A DNA stretch of 10,547 nucleotides from Comamonadaceae bacterium (GTDB lineage: Bacteria > Pseudomonadota > Gammaproteobacteria > Burkholderiales > Burkholderiaceae): the NCBI GenBank assembly GCA_947484245.1, contig CANKOT010000081.1:1-10547 (forward strand). Reading direction: 5' to 3'. Below the pieces are notes generated by a model that had not been told where the DNA came from, searched no databases, and saw only the letters and a program-made list of their open reading frames with translations. The stretch's first letter is position 1. Each line of letters opens with the position of its first letter. This document shows, in pieces, positions 1 through 7,440 of the stretch. The translations under genes and the position numbers were made by a program.

Positions 1-882
1 ATGATGATTGGCATGTTTGCCATCTCAGAAATCATTCGCTTTGTGGTCGACACCAGTCCACCGGCTGAGTTGGTGGTTGAAAAAGTCGGCAGTGTGCTGT
101 CGGGCCAATGGGCATTGGCCAAAAAATATCCCAAACAAATTTTGCGCGGCAGTGTGCTTGGAACCGCCGTGGGTGCCTTGCCAGGTGCAGGTGCTGACAT
201 TGCCGCATGGATGTCGTATGCCATGAGCAAGAAGTTTTCGAAAGAGCCCGAAAAATTTGGTACGGGACACGTTGAGGGCATTGTGGAATCGGGGTCTGCC
301 AACAACAGCGCTCTTGCAGGCGCATGGATTCCAGCGCTGGTTTTTGGCATTCCAGGCGACTCCATCACGGCCATTGTGATTGGCGTTCTGTACATGAAGA
401 ACATGAACCCAGGCCCTGCACTCTTCACCACCAATCCCCAAAATATTTACGCGGTGTTTTTGTTGTTCATCATTGCCAACATCATCATGATTCCCCTTGG
501 CATTTTGTGCATCAAGGTGGCCAAGCGAATTTTGCTGGTGCCGCGTGAAGTGCTCATGCCCTTGATTTTGCTGTTTTGTGTGGTCGGCACTTTTGCCATC
601 AATAACTCCATGTTTGAAATAGGCATTATGTTGGTGGCAGGCATCTTGGCCTACATTTTGGAAGCCAACAAATTTCCTATCGCTCCAGCCATTTTGGGCG
701 TGGTCTTGGGGGGAATGTTGGAAGAAAACTTCATCACCTCCATGATCAAATCCAATGGCGATTTGGGCGCGTTCTTGGCGCGCCCCATTGCACTGTGCTT
801 GGCGGTGGTGTGTTTGCTGGTTTGGACTTGGCCGCTGATGGCCAAGCTCTTGTTCAAATCAGGAAAAACTCAAACAGCCTGA
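1..882 (+). CDS. Tripartite tricarboxylate transporter, TctA-family large membrane subunit (5' end outside window)
   Basis: This is the C-terminal part of the large membrane subunit of a tripartite tricarboxylate transporter (TTT). That system uses a periplasmic binding protein (TctC) and a small membrane protein (TctB) to import di- or tricarboxylates, driven by an ion gradient. The 293 visible residues compare with about 500 for the family, so the gene almost certainly begins upstream and the ATG at position 1 is an internal methionine. Seen: the PGAGA turn at visible residues 61-65, the conserved SANNSALAG stretch at 99-107, FGIPGD at 115-120, and the family's C-terminal APAILGVVLGGMLEENF at 228-244. 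Hydrophobic segments lie near 151-172, 183-201, 205-220 and 262-282. TctB and TctC are not in the window; they may lie upstream. The 3' end overlaps the convergent dehydrogenase gene by 13 bp. Family assignment is firm; the substrate is unknown. Confidence 0.93.
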   Translation: MMIGMFAISEIIRFVVDTSPPAELVVEKVGSVLSGQWALAKKYPKQILRGSVLGTAVGALPGAGADIAAWMSYAMSKKFSKEPEKFGTGHVEGIVESGSANNSALAGAWIPALVFGIPGDSITAIVIGVLYMKNMNPGPALFTTNPQNIYAVFLLFIIANIIMIPLGILCIKVAKRILLVPREVLMPLILLFCVVGTFAINNSMFEIGIMLVAGILAYILEANKFPIAPAILGVVLGGMLEENFITSMIKSNGDLGAFLARPIALCLAVVCLLVWTWPLMAKLLFKSGKTQTA

Positions 883-1916
883 GGCACAGGCACTTTGAAT
901 TTGTCTGCCCAAGGCATCAGCGTTGGCATGATGCTGGGGTAAAGCTGCATGCCCTGCAAGCGACTCTCTGCTTGGTATTGCAGCCCGCGCTCGCCCGGCA
1001 ATCGAACTTTCTCGCCCTGCCTTGCCGGTTTTGAATTTTGACAGCGCTCAATCACATGATCCAGTTGCCGCTCAAACGCTTTTAAACCTGAGAAGGCTTG
1101 AGGGTCGATGATTTGCAAATAGACAGTGGCGCCCCAACCTTCTGCAGGATCTGCGCGACCATGCCCCGCCAAACCACCCGTCATGGCCTCCACCATCAAA
1201 CTCAAGCCGTACCCTTTGTGCCCTGAATCCATGCCACCTAAGGGCAAGATGGTGCCCTTAGGCTCAGCAAACAACACGGCTGGATCGGCACTGGCTTGGC
1301 CATGACCGTCCATCACCCATGCAGCAGGCAGCAGTTTTTTTTCATTGAACAAGCGATTGGTCATGCCGTTGGTGGTGGCCGATGTGGAGACATCGACCAT
1401 GATGGGCTGCTTCGAACTTGGAATACCGAAAGACACCGGGTTGGGTGTGAAAACAGGGTCGAGCGCCCCAAAGGGGGCAACACTGCTGCTGTTGGGGTCT
1501 GAGCAATGCAATGCCATCAACAGGCCCAGATTCGTTGCGCGCTGATGATAGGCCGCAAGACATGCAATGTGGTGACTGCGTTTGATCACGACGGTGCAAG
1601 TACCCTGCTGCTTCGCGCGTGCGATAGCCAGATCCATGGCACGCAACACAAGCCAAGGCCCTGGCAGTCGCTTGCCATCCCAAGTGATTGCAGCAGGAAA
1701 ATCTGACACCACTTCGGGCTCACCATCTTGGCTCATTTTTCCCGATTCCAACTCAGCCAAATAGGGGGCCAGCAAGCCCAATCCGTGGGTCGTGTGCCCC
1801 AACAAATAACCTTCAACCAAGATGTCTGCAATGGCTTGTGATTTATCGTCATCCAAGCCAGTGGCCTTAAGCAGCGATTTTGCAAAACCCCTCAATTCAT
1901 CTACTTTGTATTTCAA
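870..1916 (-). CDS. Malate/L-lactate dehydrogenase-family (Ldh_2) NAD(P)H-dependent oxidoreductase
   Basis: This is a soluble oxidoreductase of the Ldh_2 family, which includes malate/lactate, sulfolactate, ureidoglycolate and 2,3-diketogulonate dehydrogenases. These interconvert 2-hydroxy acids and 2-oxo acids with NAD(P)H. From the chosen start the protein is 348 residues, normal for the family. Seen: the HTTHG motif with His44, the SHH motif at 114-116 with the expected catalytic His116, TPNPVSFGIP at 147-156 matching the usual TNP-containing loop, DVSTSATTNG at 165-174, and the LPLGG...GHKGYGLSLMVE block at about 214-233. There is no ATG start. TTG at 1914-1916 is preferred because it gives the family-typical MKYKVDELRGF start and has GGAG six bases upstream. 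TTG at 1941-1943, with AAGG five bases upstream, would add nine residues, and a stop lies in frame just beyond. The gene diverges from the aminotransferase and converges on tctA. Substrate is not predictable; the neighbouring carboxylate transporter is only suggestive. Confidence 0.9.
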   Translation of the reverse strand: MKYKVDELRGFAKSLLKATGLDDDKSQAIADILVEGYLLGHTTHGLGLLAPYLAELESGKMSQDGEPEVVSDFPAAITWDGKRLPGPWLVLRAMDLAIARAKQQGTCTVVIKRSHHIACLAAYHQRATNLGLLMALHCSDPNSSSVAPFGALDPVFTPNPVSFGIPSSKQPIMVDVSTSATTNGMTNRLFNEKKLLPAAWVMDGHGQASADPAVLFAEPKGTILPLGGMDSGHKGYGLSLMVEAMTGGLAGHGRADPAEGWGATVYLQIIDPQAFSGLKAFERQLDHVIERCQNSKPARQGEKVRLPGERGLQYQAESRLQGMQLYPSIMPTLMPWADKFKVPVPQAV

Positions 1917-1955
1917 CCCAGTCTCCCATTTGTTCAAAGACAAGCTTACCTTGAT

Positions 1956-1969
1956 ACTTGTTCACAAGT
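1956..1969. repeat. 14-bp palindrome upstream of the dehydrogenase, possible operator
   Basis: ACTTGT-TC-ACAAGT is a perfect inverted repeat with 6-bp arms and a 2-bp centre. It sits 13 bp upstream of the outer TTG start and 40 bp upstream of the preferred start of the dehydrogenase. The TTGT..ACAA core resembles operators of GntR/FCD-type regulators, which often control organic-acid catabolism genes. That resemblance is inference from general knowledge, and no regulator gene is in the window. Confidence 0.35.
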
Positions 1970-2005
1970 GTCATGTTAGCGTTTTCCGCCATCTGAGCAA
2001 GGCTG

Positions 2006-2018
2006 CTCTTGGCAAGAG
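2006..2018. repeat. 13-bp perfect inverted repeat in the divergent region
   Basis: CTCTTG-G-CAAGAG has 6-bp arms around a single base. It abuts the candidate GATAAT element at 2018-2023 and overlaps the GAGCA/TGCTC dyad at 1995-2008. It could be a regulator site for the aminotransferase or dehydrogenase promoter. It lacks a following T-run, so it is not a terminator. Confidence 0.3.
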
Positions 2019-2079
2019 ATAATCTCAGGTGTTCTGACTGAGCAAACTCGGCCTTGGTACAACGTAACTAGATTTAAAA

Positions 2080-3270
2080 ATGCAAATTAACTCACTTCGC
2101 ATGGACGGGGTAGACACCCCTATCATTCCCACCATTGCGGCTTTGGTCAGAAACAACCCGGGCACCATCTCCTTGGGGCAAGGCGTGGTCAATTACGGCC
2201 CACCCGCAGAAGCCATTGCTGCCCTGCCTGGCTTGATGGGCGACGGCAGCTTGCACAAATACTTGGGTGTGAGTGGGCATCCTGGCTTGGTCGAAGCCAT
2301 CCAAGTCAAGCTGGCACAAGAAAACCAATTGCAACTGGGCTCAGATGCCTTGTTGATGGTCACCGCAGGCAGCAACATGGCCTTTTTGAATTCGGTCTTG
2401 GCTGTGGCCGACCCTGGAGACGAATTTATCTTGCCCATGCCGTTTTATTTCAACCAAGAAATGGCCATTCGCATGTGTGGCTGTGTGCCTGTGCCCGTGC
2501 ACACCCACGACGACTGGAGTTTGAACGTCGAAGCCATGGCTGCGGCCATCACACCGCGCACGCGAGCCATTCTGACCGTGTCCCCCAACAACCCGACTGG
2601 CGCCGTTTACTCAGAAGCTTCACTTCGCGCCATCAACGCGCTTTGCGCCCAACACGGCTTGTACCACTTCAGTGACGAAGCCTACGAATACTTTACCTAC
2701 GACGGCGTGAAGCACTTTTCGCCGGCAAGCATTCCTGGAGCGATGAAGCACACACTATCGTTTTATTCCATGTCAAAAAACTACGGCATGGCCAGTTGGC
2801 GCGTAGGCTATGTGGTGTTTCCAGCCGACTTGTTTGATGCCATGAACAAGGTGCAAGACACCAACCTCATTTGCGCACCCATGCCCTCTCAATTGTTGGC
2901 CCTACAAGCTTTGAAAAAAGGCAAGCCATGGGTTGCACCCAAAGTTGAGGCCTTGAGCCAAGTTAGGAATACGGTTTACCAAGCCCTAGAGGGTTTGGGC
3001 GATTTGGTGCAGTTCCCCAAAACGCAAGGTGCGTTTTATGTGCTGATGAAGTTACCTGGTTTAAAACAAGGCATCGAGCCTATTGCCTTCAATCGCGCCA
3101 TGACCGAGAAATACAAAGTGGCTTCCATTCCTGGCTTTGCATTTGGCTTAACGCAAACGCAAGAAGCCAATTACCAACGATTGTCTTATGGTGCACTTGA
3201 AGCGGCTAGCGTAGCCGAAGGGGTGCAGCGTTATGTGGCGGCAGTCAAAGATTGGTACAGCGCTTACTGA
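2080..3270 (+). CDS. Class I/II pyridoxal-phosphate-dependent aminotransferase
   Basis: This is a complete fold-type I aminotransferase of 396 residues, the usual size for the aspartate/aromatic aminotransferase superfamily. It is predicted to move an amino group between an amino acid and a 2-oxo acid in the cytoplasm. Seen: SLGQGV near 31-36, the substrate-binding glycine region HKYLGVSGHPGL at 59-70, SPNNPTG at 168-174 with Asn171, DEAYE at 199-203 with Asp199, and SMSKNYGMASWRVGY at 230-244 with the Schiff-base Lys233 and Arg241. Arg367 in YQRLSYG at 365-371 is the probable carboxylate-binding arginine. The ATG at 2080 has no clear Shine-Dalgarno, only an A-rich leader, and Met8 at 2101 is an alternative start without a better one. 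Its stop lies inside the end of the convergent DUF1178 gene. Family assignment is firm; the amino acid substrate is not identifiable. Confidence 0.93.
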   Translation: MQINSLRMDGVDTPIIPTIAALVRNNPGTISLGQGVVNYGPPAEAIAALPGLMGDGSLHKYLGVSGHPGLVEAIQVKLAQENQLQLGSDALLMVTAGSNMAFLNSVLAVADPGDEFILPMPFYFNQEMAIRMCGCVPVPVHTHDDWSLNVEAMAAAITPRTRAILTVSPNNPTGAVYSEASLRAINALCAQHGLYHFSDEAYEYFTYDGVKHFSPASIPGAMKHTLSFYSMSKNYGMASWRVGYVVFPADLFDAMNKVQDTNLICAPMPSQLLALQALKKGKPWVAPKVEALSQVRNTVYQALEGLGDLVQFPKTQGAFYVLMKLPGLKQGIEPIAFNRAMTEKYKVASIPGFAFGLTQTQEANYQRLSYGALEAASVAEGVQRYVAAVKDWYSAY

Positions 3271-3827
3271 AGCCCGCCCTTGAGGGAATCTGGCACTGGC
3301 AGGGGCAGCACCTCAATGCCCTCTTCCAGCAAATCTTGCGTTTCTGCCATCGAGGCTTGACCTCGAATGTTGCGCTCTTCAGATTCACCGTAGTGCATCT
3401 TGCGCGCTTCTTCTGCAAAGTTTTGCCCTACATCTTCCGTGTTGGCAATCACGTGCTTGACCATTTTCATCCAAGCCTCTTGCACCATCTGCACCGCTTC
3501 AGGATGCACTTGAACCAAGTTGGCTTCAGCGGCTTCAGCGGGATTTGAGGATTGAATTTTGACTTCTGGCAAATTGCTTGCAGGAACAGCCTTTTCGTGA
3601 GCCGCATTTGAGCCAGACTCTTCGGTTTTGATGTCTTGCTTTGGCTGCCGAGGCTCTGTTGCCCCCAAGTTCAGTCGCGGTGCAGAAGGCAGCTTGCGCA
3701 CTTCGGTATTGGCGCACAGGGGGCAGGCCACCAAACTCCTTTCGCGTTGAGTTTGGTAATCTTCTTCAGAGCCAAACCAGCCCTCAAAGGTGTGCATGCC
3801 GGCGCACTGAAGGTTCAAAACTTTCAT
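3264..3827 (-). CDS. DUF1178 family protein, last gene of the nuo-linked cluster
   Basis: This is a conserved proteobacterial protein of unknown function, 187 residues from the chosen start. Seen: an N-terminal domain with Cys8 and His12, the HTFEGWFGSEEDY block at 12-24, CPLC at 35-38, and KLPSAPRLN at 45-53. These are the family's hallmark pattern and look like a small zinc-ribbon-like metal site. A polar, Ala/Pro/Glu-rich linker covers about 55-105. A conserved helical C-terminal half follows (HPEAVQMVQEAWMKMVKHV and the ARKMHYGESEERNIRGQAS region). The ATG at 3825-3827 is preferred over an in-frame ATG at 3842 because it matches the family start MKVLNLQC, overlaps the NUDIX stop as ATGA, and has GGTGA seven bases upstream. 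Its 3' end overlaps the convergent aminotransferase by 7 bp. Metal binding is inference. Confidence 0.88.
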   Translation of the reverse strand: MKVLNLQCAGMHTFEGWFGSEEDYQTQRERSLVACPLCANTEVRKLPSAPRLNLGATEPRQPKQDIKTEESGSNAAHEKAVPASNLPEVKIQSSNPAEAAEANLVQVHPEAVQMVQEAWMKMVKHVIANTEDVGQNFAEEARKMHYGESEERNIRGQASMAETQDLLEEGIEVLPLPVPDSLKGGLQ

Positions 3828-4426
3828 GTCGCATTCACCCAAGTCAATTCATGCAGACCAGACAGATAGTTCTGCAACCAAAACATGCCCGTGAGGGTTT
3901 TGCCATCGGTCACTTCACCCTTCAAGCAAGCCTGCTGCAAAGCTTCCGGTGTTTGCGTGATCACTTCCAAAAACTCACCGGGGTCAAGCTGACGCTCCCC
4001 TAAGCTTAAATCTTGGGCAAACCAAATTTCAATGAACTCAGTGGAATAAGAAATAACCGGGTGCATTACACCTGCTCTGGCCCATCGTTTGGCGCGGTAG
4101 CCTGTTTCTTCAAAAAGTTCACGTTGTGCGCACTGCAGTGTTGACTCATTGGGGTCGAGCTTGCCAGCAGGAAATTCGATCATCACTTGCTGAACCGGAT
4201 ATCTAAACTGCCGCTCCATGACCAACTGCAAAGGTTCGCCGGGTGTCTGAAGCAATGGAATGATCATGACTGCACCAGGATGGATGACGTACTCACGCGA
4301 TGCCTGCGTACCATCTGGCAAGGCCACTGTGTCTTGAAAGGCGTGTAGAAAAGAACCCCTGAAGAGTTCATGGCTCTTCAGTTTGGTTTCAATCAGATGT
4401 GAATCCACCTGATTGGCCCTGCTCAA
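3824..4426 (-). CDS. NUDIX hydrolase, ADP-ribose pyrophosphatase-like
   Basis: This is a NUDIX-superfamily pyrophosphohydrolase of 200 residues. It is likely to cleave a nucleoside diphosphate linked to another moiety, with ADP-ribose the favoured guess from length and N-terminal architecture. Seen: a complete Nudix box from Gly88 to Tyr110 with the G-x5-E-x7-REL-x-EE-x-G-Y pattern, namely Glu94, Arg102, Glu103, Glu106, Glu107 and Gly109. The preceding EFPAGK and the [10 protein letters not shown] segment at 69-78 are typical of the ADP-ribose-type branch. There is no ATG near the start. TTG at 4424-4426 overlaps the nuoN stop as TTGA, which suggests translational coupling. GTG at 4406-4408, with AGGG upstream, is an alternative that removes six residues. 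The stop overlaps the DUF1178 start by 4 bp. Family is certain; substrate is inference. Confidence 0.92.
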   Translation of the reverse strand: MSRANQVDSHLIETKLKSHELFRGSFLHAFQDTVALPDGTQASREYVIHPGAVMIIPLLQTPGEPLQLVMERQFRYPVQQVMIEFPAGKLDPNESTLQCAQRELFEETGYRAKRWARAGVMHPVISYSTEFIEIWFAQDLSLGERQLDPGEFLEVITQTPEALQQACLKGEVTDGKTLTGMFWLQNYLSGLHELTWVNAT

Positions 4427-5910
4427 TTGGCCAGCATTTGGGTCACTGAGCTAGCGCACAATGACATCAATGCACCTGGCACGATGCCCAACACCAAAAC
4501 CAACAAGCCATTGAGAGACAGGACAATGCGGACATCGGTATCGGCTGTGACGGTGGTGGCCGTCACGGCTTCATCAAAGTACATGACTTTGACAACACGC
4601 AGGTAGTAGAATGCGCCAATCAGGGACATGGCAACAGCAAACACGGCCAATGCAATGTCAGCGGTATGGCCTGAAGCGATCAAAGCTTGCAGGACAGACA
4701 ACTTGGCATAAAAGCCCACCATGGGAGGAATACCCGCCAAGGAGAACATGCAGATGGCCATCACGCCGGCATACAAGGGGCTGCGGTTGTTCAGTCCTGC
4801 CAAATCTGTAATCTCTTCGCTCTCAAAACCTTGACGAGCCAAGAGCAAGATGATGCCAAAAGTGGCCAAGGTGGTGAGGACATATCCCACCACATAGAAC
4901 ATGGCAGAGCTATAGGCATTGGCGCCCATGGCTGCATTGCCGCTGACCACACCCGACATCAAGCCAATCAAGACAAAACCCATTTGGGCAATGGTGGAGT
5001 AGGCCAACATTCGCTTGAGGTTGGTTTGTGCAATGGCTGCCAAATTGCCAACCAGCAATGAGGCAATGGCCAACAGCGCCAGCATTTGCTGCCAATCAAT
5101 GGCCATGGGCAACAAGCCCTCCACCAACAAACGGATAGTGATGGCGAAAGCGGCCAATTTGGGGGCGCCTGCAATCATGAGGGTGGCCGCTGTTGGCGCA
5201 CCTTGGTAAACGTCAGGTACCCACATGTGGAATGGCACAACGCCCAACTTGAACGCCAAACCAGCCACGACAAACACCAAGCCGAACACCAACACTTGGT
5301 GTTTCACTTGTCCACTGGCAATCACTTTGAAAACGGTGGCCAAATCCAAGGACCCGGTTGCACCGTACAGCATGGACATGCCGTACAACAAGAAACCAGA
5401 AGCCATAGCGCCCAAGACAAAATACTTCATGGCTGCTTCTGTGGCTTGCATGTTGTCGCGGCGCAAAGCGACCAGCGCGTAGCTAGACAAGGTTAGCAAC
5501 TCAAGGCCAAGGTACAACACCAAGAAATTTTGGCTAGAGATCATGACGCTCATGCCGAGCAAGGCGAACACAGACAAACTGAACAGCTCACCGCCGCGGA
5601 GCATGTCACGATCGCCGGCATAAGGCCGTGCATAGACCAAGGTGACCATGACAGCGATGGTAGAAAAACACTTCAGCCAATGTCCCATTGGGTCTGACAC
5701 GACCAAACGGTCAAAACCATAAAGGGTATGACCTGCATCGGCGTAGAACGCATGGAGCAAAGCCACACCGCCCAAAGAAGCCAAAGTTAAAACGTAAGTC
5801 ACAGTGCGCTTCGGGCTTGTAACCAGCAGGTCGACCAGCGCGATCACGCAGGCCATCACCAGCAACACGATTTCTGGATAGATCGTCATCCAGCTGGTTG
5901 AGTCAATCAT
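4423..5910 (-). CDS. nuoN: NADH-quinone oxidoreductase subunit N
   Basis: This antiporter-like membrane subunit of respiratory complex I carries one of the proton channels of the membrane arm and sits closest to NuoK/NuoA. It is 495 residues with about 14 hydrophobic helices, normal for the family. Seen: Glu137 in [13 protein letters not shown], Lys221 in [19 protein letters not shown], Lys251 in GAPKLAAF, and Lys403 in GFYAKLSVL. These match the conserved charged chain of the family. The ATG at 5908-5910 is preferred; a polypurine AGAGAG (minus strand of 5918-5923) lies seven bases upstream. Met8 is a possible but less supported start. It is 43 bp downstream of nuoM, the widest gap between complete nuo genes here, and overlaps the NUDIX gene by 4 bp. 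Confidence 0.97.
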   Translation of the reverse strand: MIDSTSWMTIYPEIVLLVMACVIALVDLLVTSPKRTVTYVLTLASLGGVALLHAFYADAGHTLYGFDRLVVSDPMGHWLKCFSTIAVMVTLVYARPYAGDRDMLRGGELFSLSVFALLGMSVMISSQNFLVLYLGLELLTLSSYALVALRRDNMQATEAAMKYFVLGAMASGFLLYGMSMLYGATGSLDLATVFKVIASGQVKHQVLVFGLVFVVAGLAFKLGVVPFHMWVPDVYQGAPTAATLMIAGAPKLAAFAITIRLLVEGLLPMAIDWQQMLALLAIASLLVGNLAAIAQTNLKRMLAYSTIAQMGFVLIGLMSGVVSGNAAMGANAYSSAMFYVVGYVLTTLATFGIILLLARQGFESEEITDLAGLNNRSPLYAGVMAICMFSLAGIPPMVGFYAKLSVLQALIASGHTADIALAVFAVAMSLIGAFYYLRVVKVMYFDEAVTATTVTADTDVRIVLSLNGLLVLVLGIVPGALMSLCASSVTQMLAN

Positions 5911-5953
5911 GTCTATTCTCTCTATTCTTTATGTTTCAGCTGAGCACAAGCAA

Positions 5954-7429
5954 TCAAGGCAATTTGGTCGCAGCCACGTGCTCCAACAAATTGGCCACAG
6001 AGACTTCCATCACATCGGTAAAAGGCTTTGGATACAAACCCATGTACAACAGAGCAATGGCCAGCAAGGCCATGACCGTGAATTCGCGGGCATTGATATC
6101 CGTTAAGCCTTTGACATCGTCGTTGGTGACAGGGCCGAGGTAGACGCGCTTGAACATCCACAAGGTGTAGGCAGCGCCGAAAATCAAGGCAGAGGCCGCC
6201 AACAAACCCACCACGAAGTCATACTTGACTGCGCCCAAAATGACCATCCACTCACCCACAAATCCAGCTGTCCCTGGCAAACCGCAGTTGGCCATGGCAA
6301 ACAACAACGCAAAGGCTGAAAACTTGGGCATGGTGTTGACCACACCGCCATAGCTTGAAATTTCTCGAGAGTGAACGCGGTCGTAAAGCACACCAATAGA
6401 CAAGAACATGGCCGCTGATACAAAGCCGTGTGCAATCATTTGCACCAAACCACCGGACACGCCCAGCGGGTTGAAGATGAAGAAGCCCAAGGTCACAAAG
6501 CCCATGTGCGAAACAGAAGAATAAGCCACCAGCTTTTTCATGTCTTGTTGAACCATGGCCACCAAGCCGACATAGACCACTGCCACCAAAGACAACACAA
6601 TCATGAAGGTAGCCCACTCACGTGAGGCGTCCGGGGCAATGGGCATAGAGAAACGCAAGAAGCCGTAGGCACCCAGTTTCAACATGATGGCGGCCAACAC
6701 AGCAGAACCACCAGTGGGCGCTTCAACGTGCACATCAGGCAACCAAGTGTGAACCGGCCACATAGGCACCTTGACAGCAAAGGCTGCAAAGAACGCAAAG
6801 AACAAGAAGTTTTGCGCTGTGGCAGACAAAGGCAATTCATGCCATGTGGCAATGTCGAAACTGCCGCCTGATTGGATGTACAAGTAGATCAATGCGATCA
6901 AGGTGAGCAATGAACCCAACAAGGTGTACAAGAAAAACTTGAACGCTGCATAGATTTTGTTCGGGCCGCCCCAAATTCCAATGATCAAATACATTGGAAT
7001 GAGCGTGGCTTCGAAGAACACGTAGAACAACAAGCCATCTAAGGCTGAGAACACGCCAATCATCAGTCCAGAAAGAATTAAGAAAGCGGCCATGTATTGG
7101 TTGACTTTGCGCGTAATGACTTCCCAACCAGCAATCACAATGATGACGTTGATGAACGCAGTCAAAATGACAAACCACAAAGAAATACCGTCAACACCTA
7201 AGTGGTAGTTGACGTTGAAGCGCTCAATCCAAGAAAGCTTCTCAACAAATTGCATCTCGGCCGTGTCGAGTTGAAAGCCGCTGTACAAAGGCAGTGTGAC
7301 CAAAAAGCTGACCACAGCACCCACCAAAGCCAACCAACGCACAGACTTAGCCTGTTCGTCACGCCCCAAAGCCAATAAAACAATGCCGAACGCGATAGGC
7401 GTCCAAATGGCTAGGCTCAACAATCCCAT
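5954..7429 (-). CDS. nuoM: NADH-quinone oxidoreductase subunit M
   Basis: This is the second antiporter-like proton-pumping subunit of complex I, placed between NuoL and NuoN in the membrane arm. It is 491 residues with about 14 predicted helices. Seen: Glu140 in FFEATLIPMYLIIGIWGG, Lys220 in VKVPMWPVHTWLPDVHVEAP, Lys251 in MLKLGAYGFLRF, and Glu393 in GFVGEWMVI. These are the family's channel residues. The reading frame is open 47 codons further upstream into nuoL. The ATG at 7427-7429 is chosen because MGLLSLAIWTPI is the expected hydrophobic start and AAGGA (minus strand of 7438-7442) lies eight bases before it, overlapping the nuoL stop codon. The intergenic gap to nuoL is 11 bp, so reinitiation or coupling is likely. 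Confidence 0.97.
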   Translation of the reverse strand: MGLLSLAIWTPIAFGIVLLALGRDEQAKSVRWLALVGAVVSFLVTLPLYSGFQLDTAEMQFVEKLSWIERFNVNYHLGVDGISLWFVILTAFINVIIVIAGWEVITRKVNQYMAAFLILSGLMIGVFSALDGLLFYVFFEATLIPMYLIIGIWGGPNKIYAAFKFFLYTLLGSLLTLIALIYLYIQSGGSFDIATWHELPLSATAQNFLFFAFFAAFAVKVPMWPVHTWLPDVHVEAPTGGSAVLAAIMLKLGAYGFLRFSMPIAPDASREWATFMIVLSLVAVVYVGLVAMVQQDMKKLVAYSSVSHMGFVTLGFFIFNPLGVSGGLVQMIAHGFVSAAMFLSIGVLYDRVHSREISSYGGVVNTMPKFSAFALLFAMANCGLPGTAGFVGEWMVILGAVKYDFVVGLLAASALIFGAAYTLWMFKRVYLGPVTNDDVKGLTDINAREFTVMALLAIALLYMGLYPKPFTDVMEVSVANLLEHVAATKLP

Positions 7430-7440
7430 TTTGTAAATCC

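Larger units (their letters stand above)
1917..2079. promoter_or_regulatory. Divergent intergenic region with several short dyads; probable promoters for both flanking genes
   Basis: This gap separates two divergently transcribed genes, so it should carry both start regions. Seen: three compact inverted repeats (1956-1969, 1995-2008, 2006-2018), a looser dyad CTCAG/CTGAG at 2024-2028 and 2038-2042, and the 8-mer CTGAGCAA repeated directly at 1993-2000 and 2038-2045. A possible plus-strand -10 element, GATAAT, lies at 2018-2023 but has no clear -35. On the minus strand TTGCTC, 17 bases, then TAACAT could be a weak sigma-70 promoter for the dehydrogenase. None of these promoter calls is strong. 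Confidence 0.4.

Noticed and set aside
870..1943. Antisense frames of 60-68 codons within the dehydrogenase gene on the plus strand
   Set aside because: They are short, lack ribosome binding sites or domains, and are covered by an intact conserved enzyme gene.
2006..2018. Inverted repeat as a transcription terminator
   Set aside because: It has no T-run on either strand and lies in a divergent upstream region where no gene ends.
3828..3842. Start of the DUF1178 gene at 3842
   Set aside because: The ATG at 3827 matches the family N-terminus, overlaps the NUDIX stop as ATGA and has a Shine-Dalgarno-like GGTGA.
4687..5496. Plus-strand open frames of 124 and 136 codons opposite nuoN
   Set aside because: They lie wholly inside the conserved nuoN gene on the other strand, and their His/Gln-rich composition is typical of antisense of membrane-protein codons.
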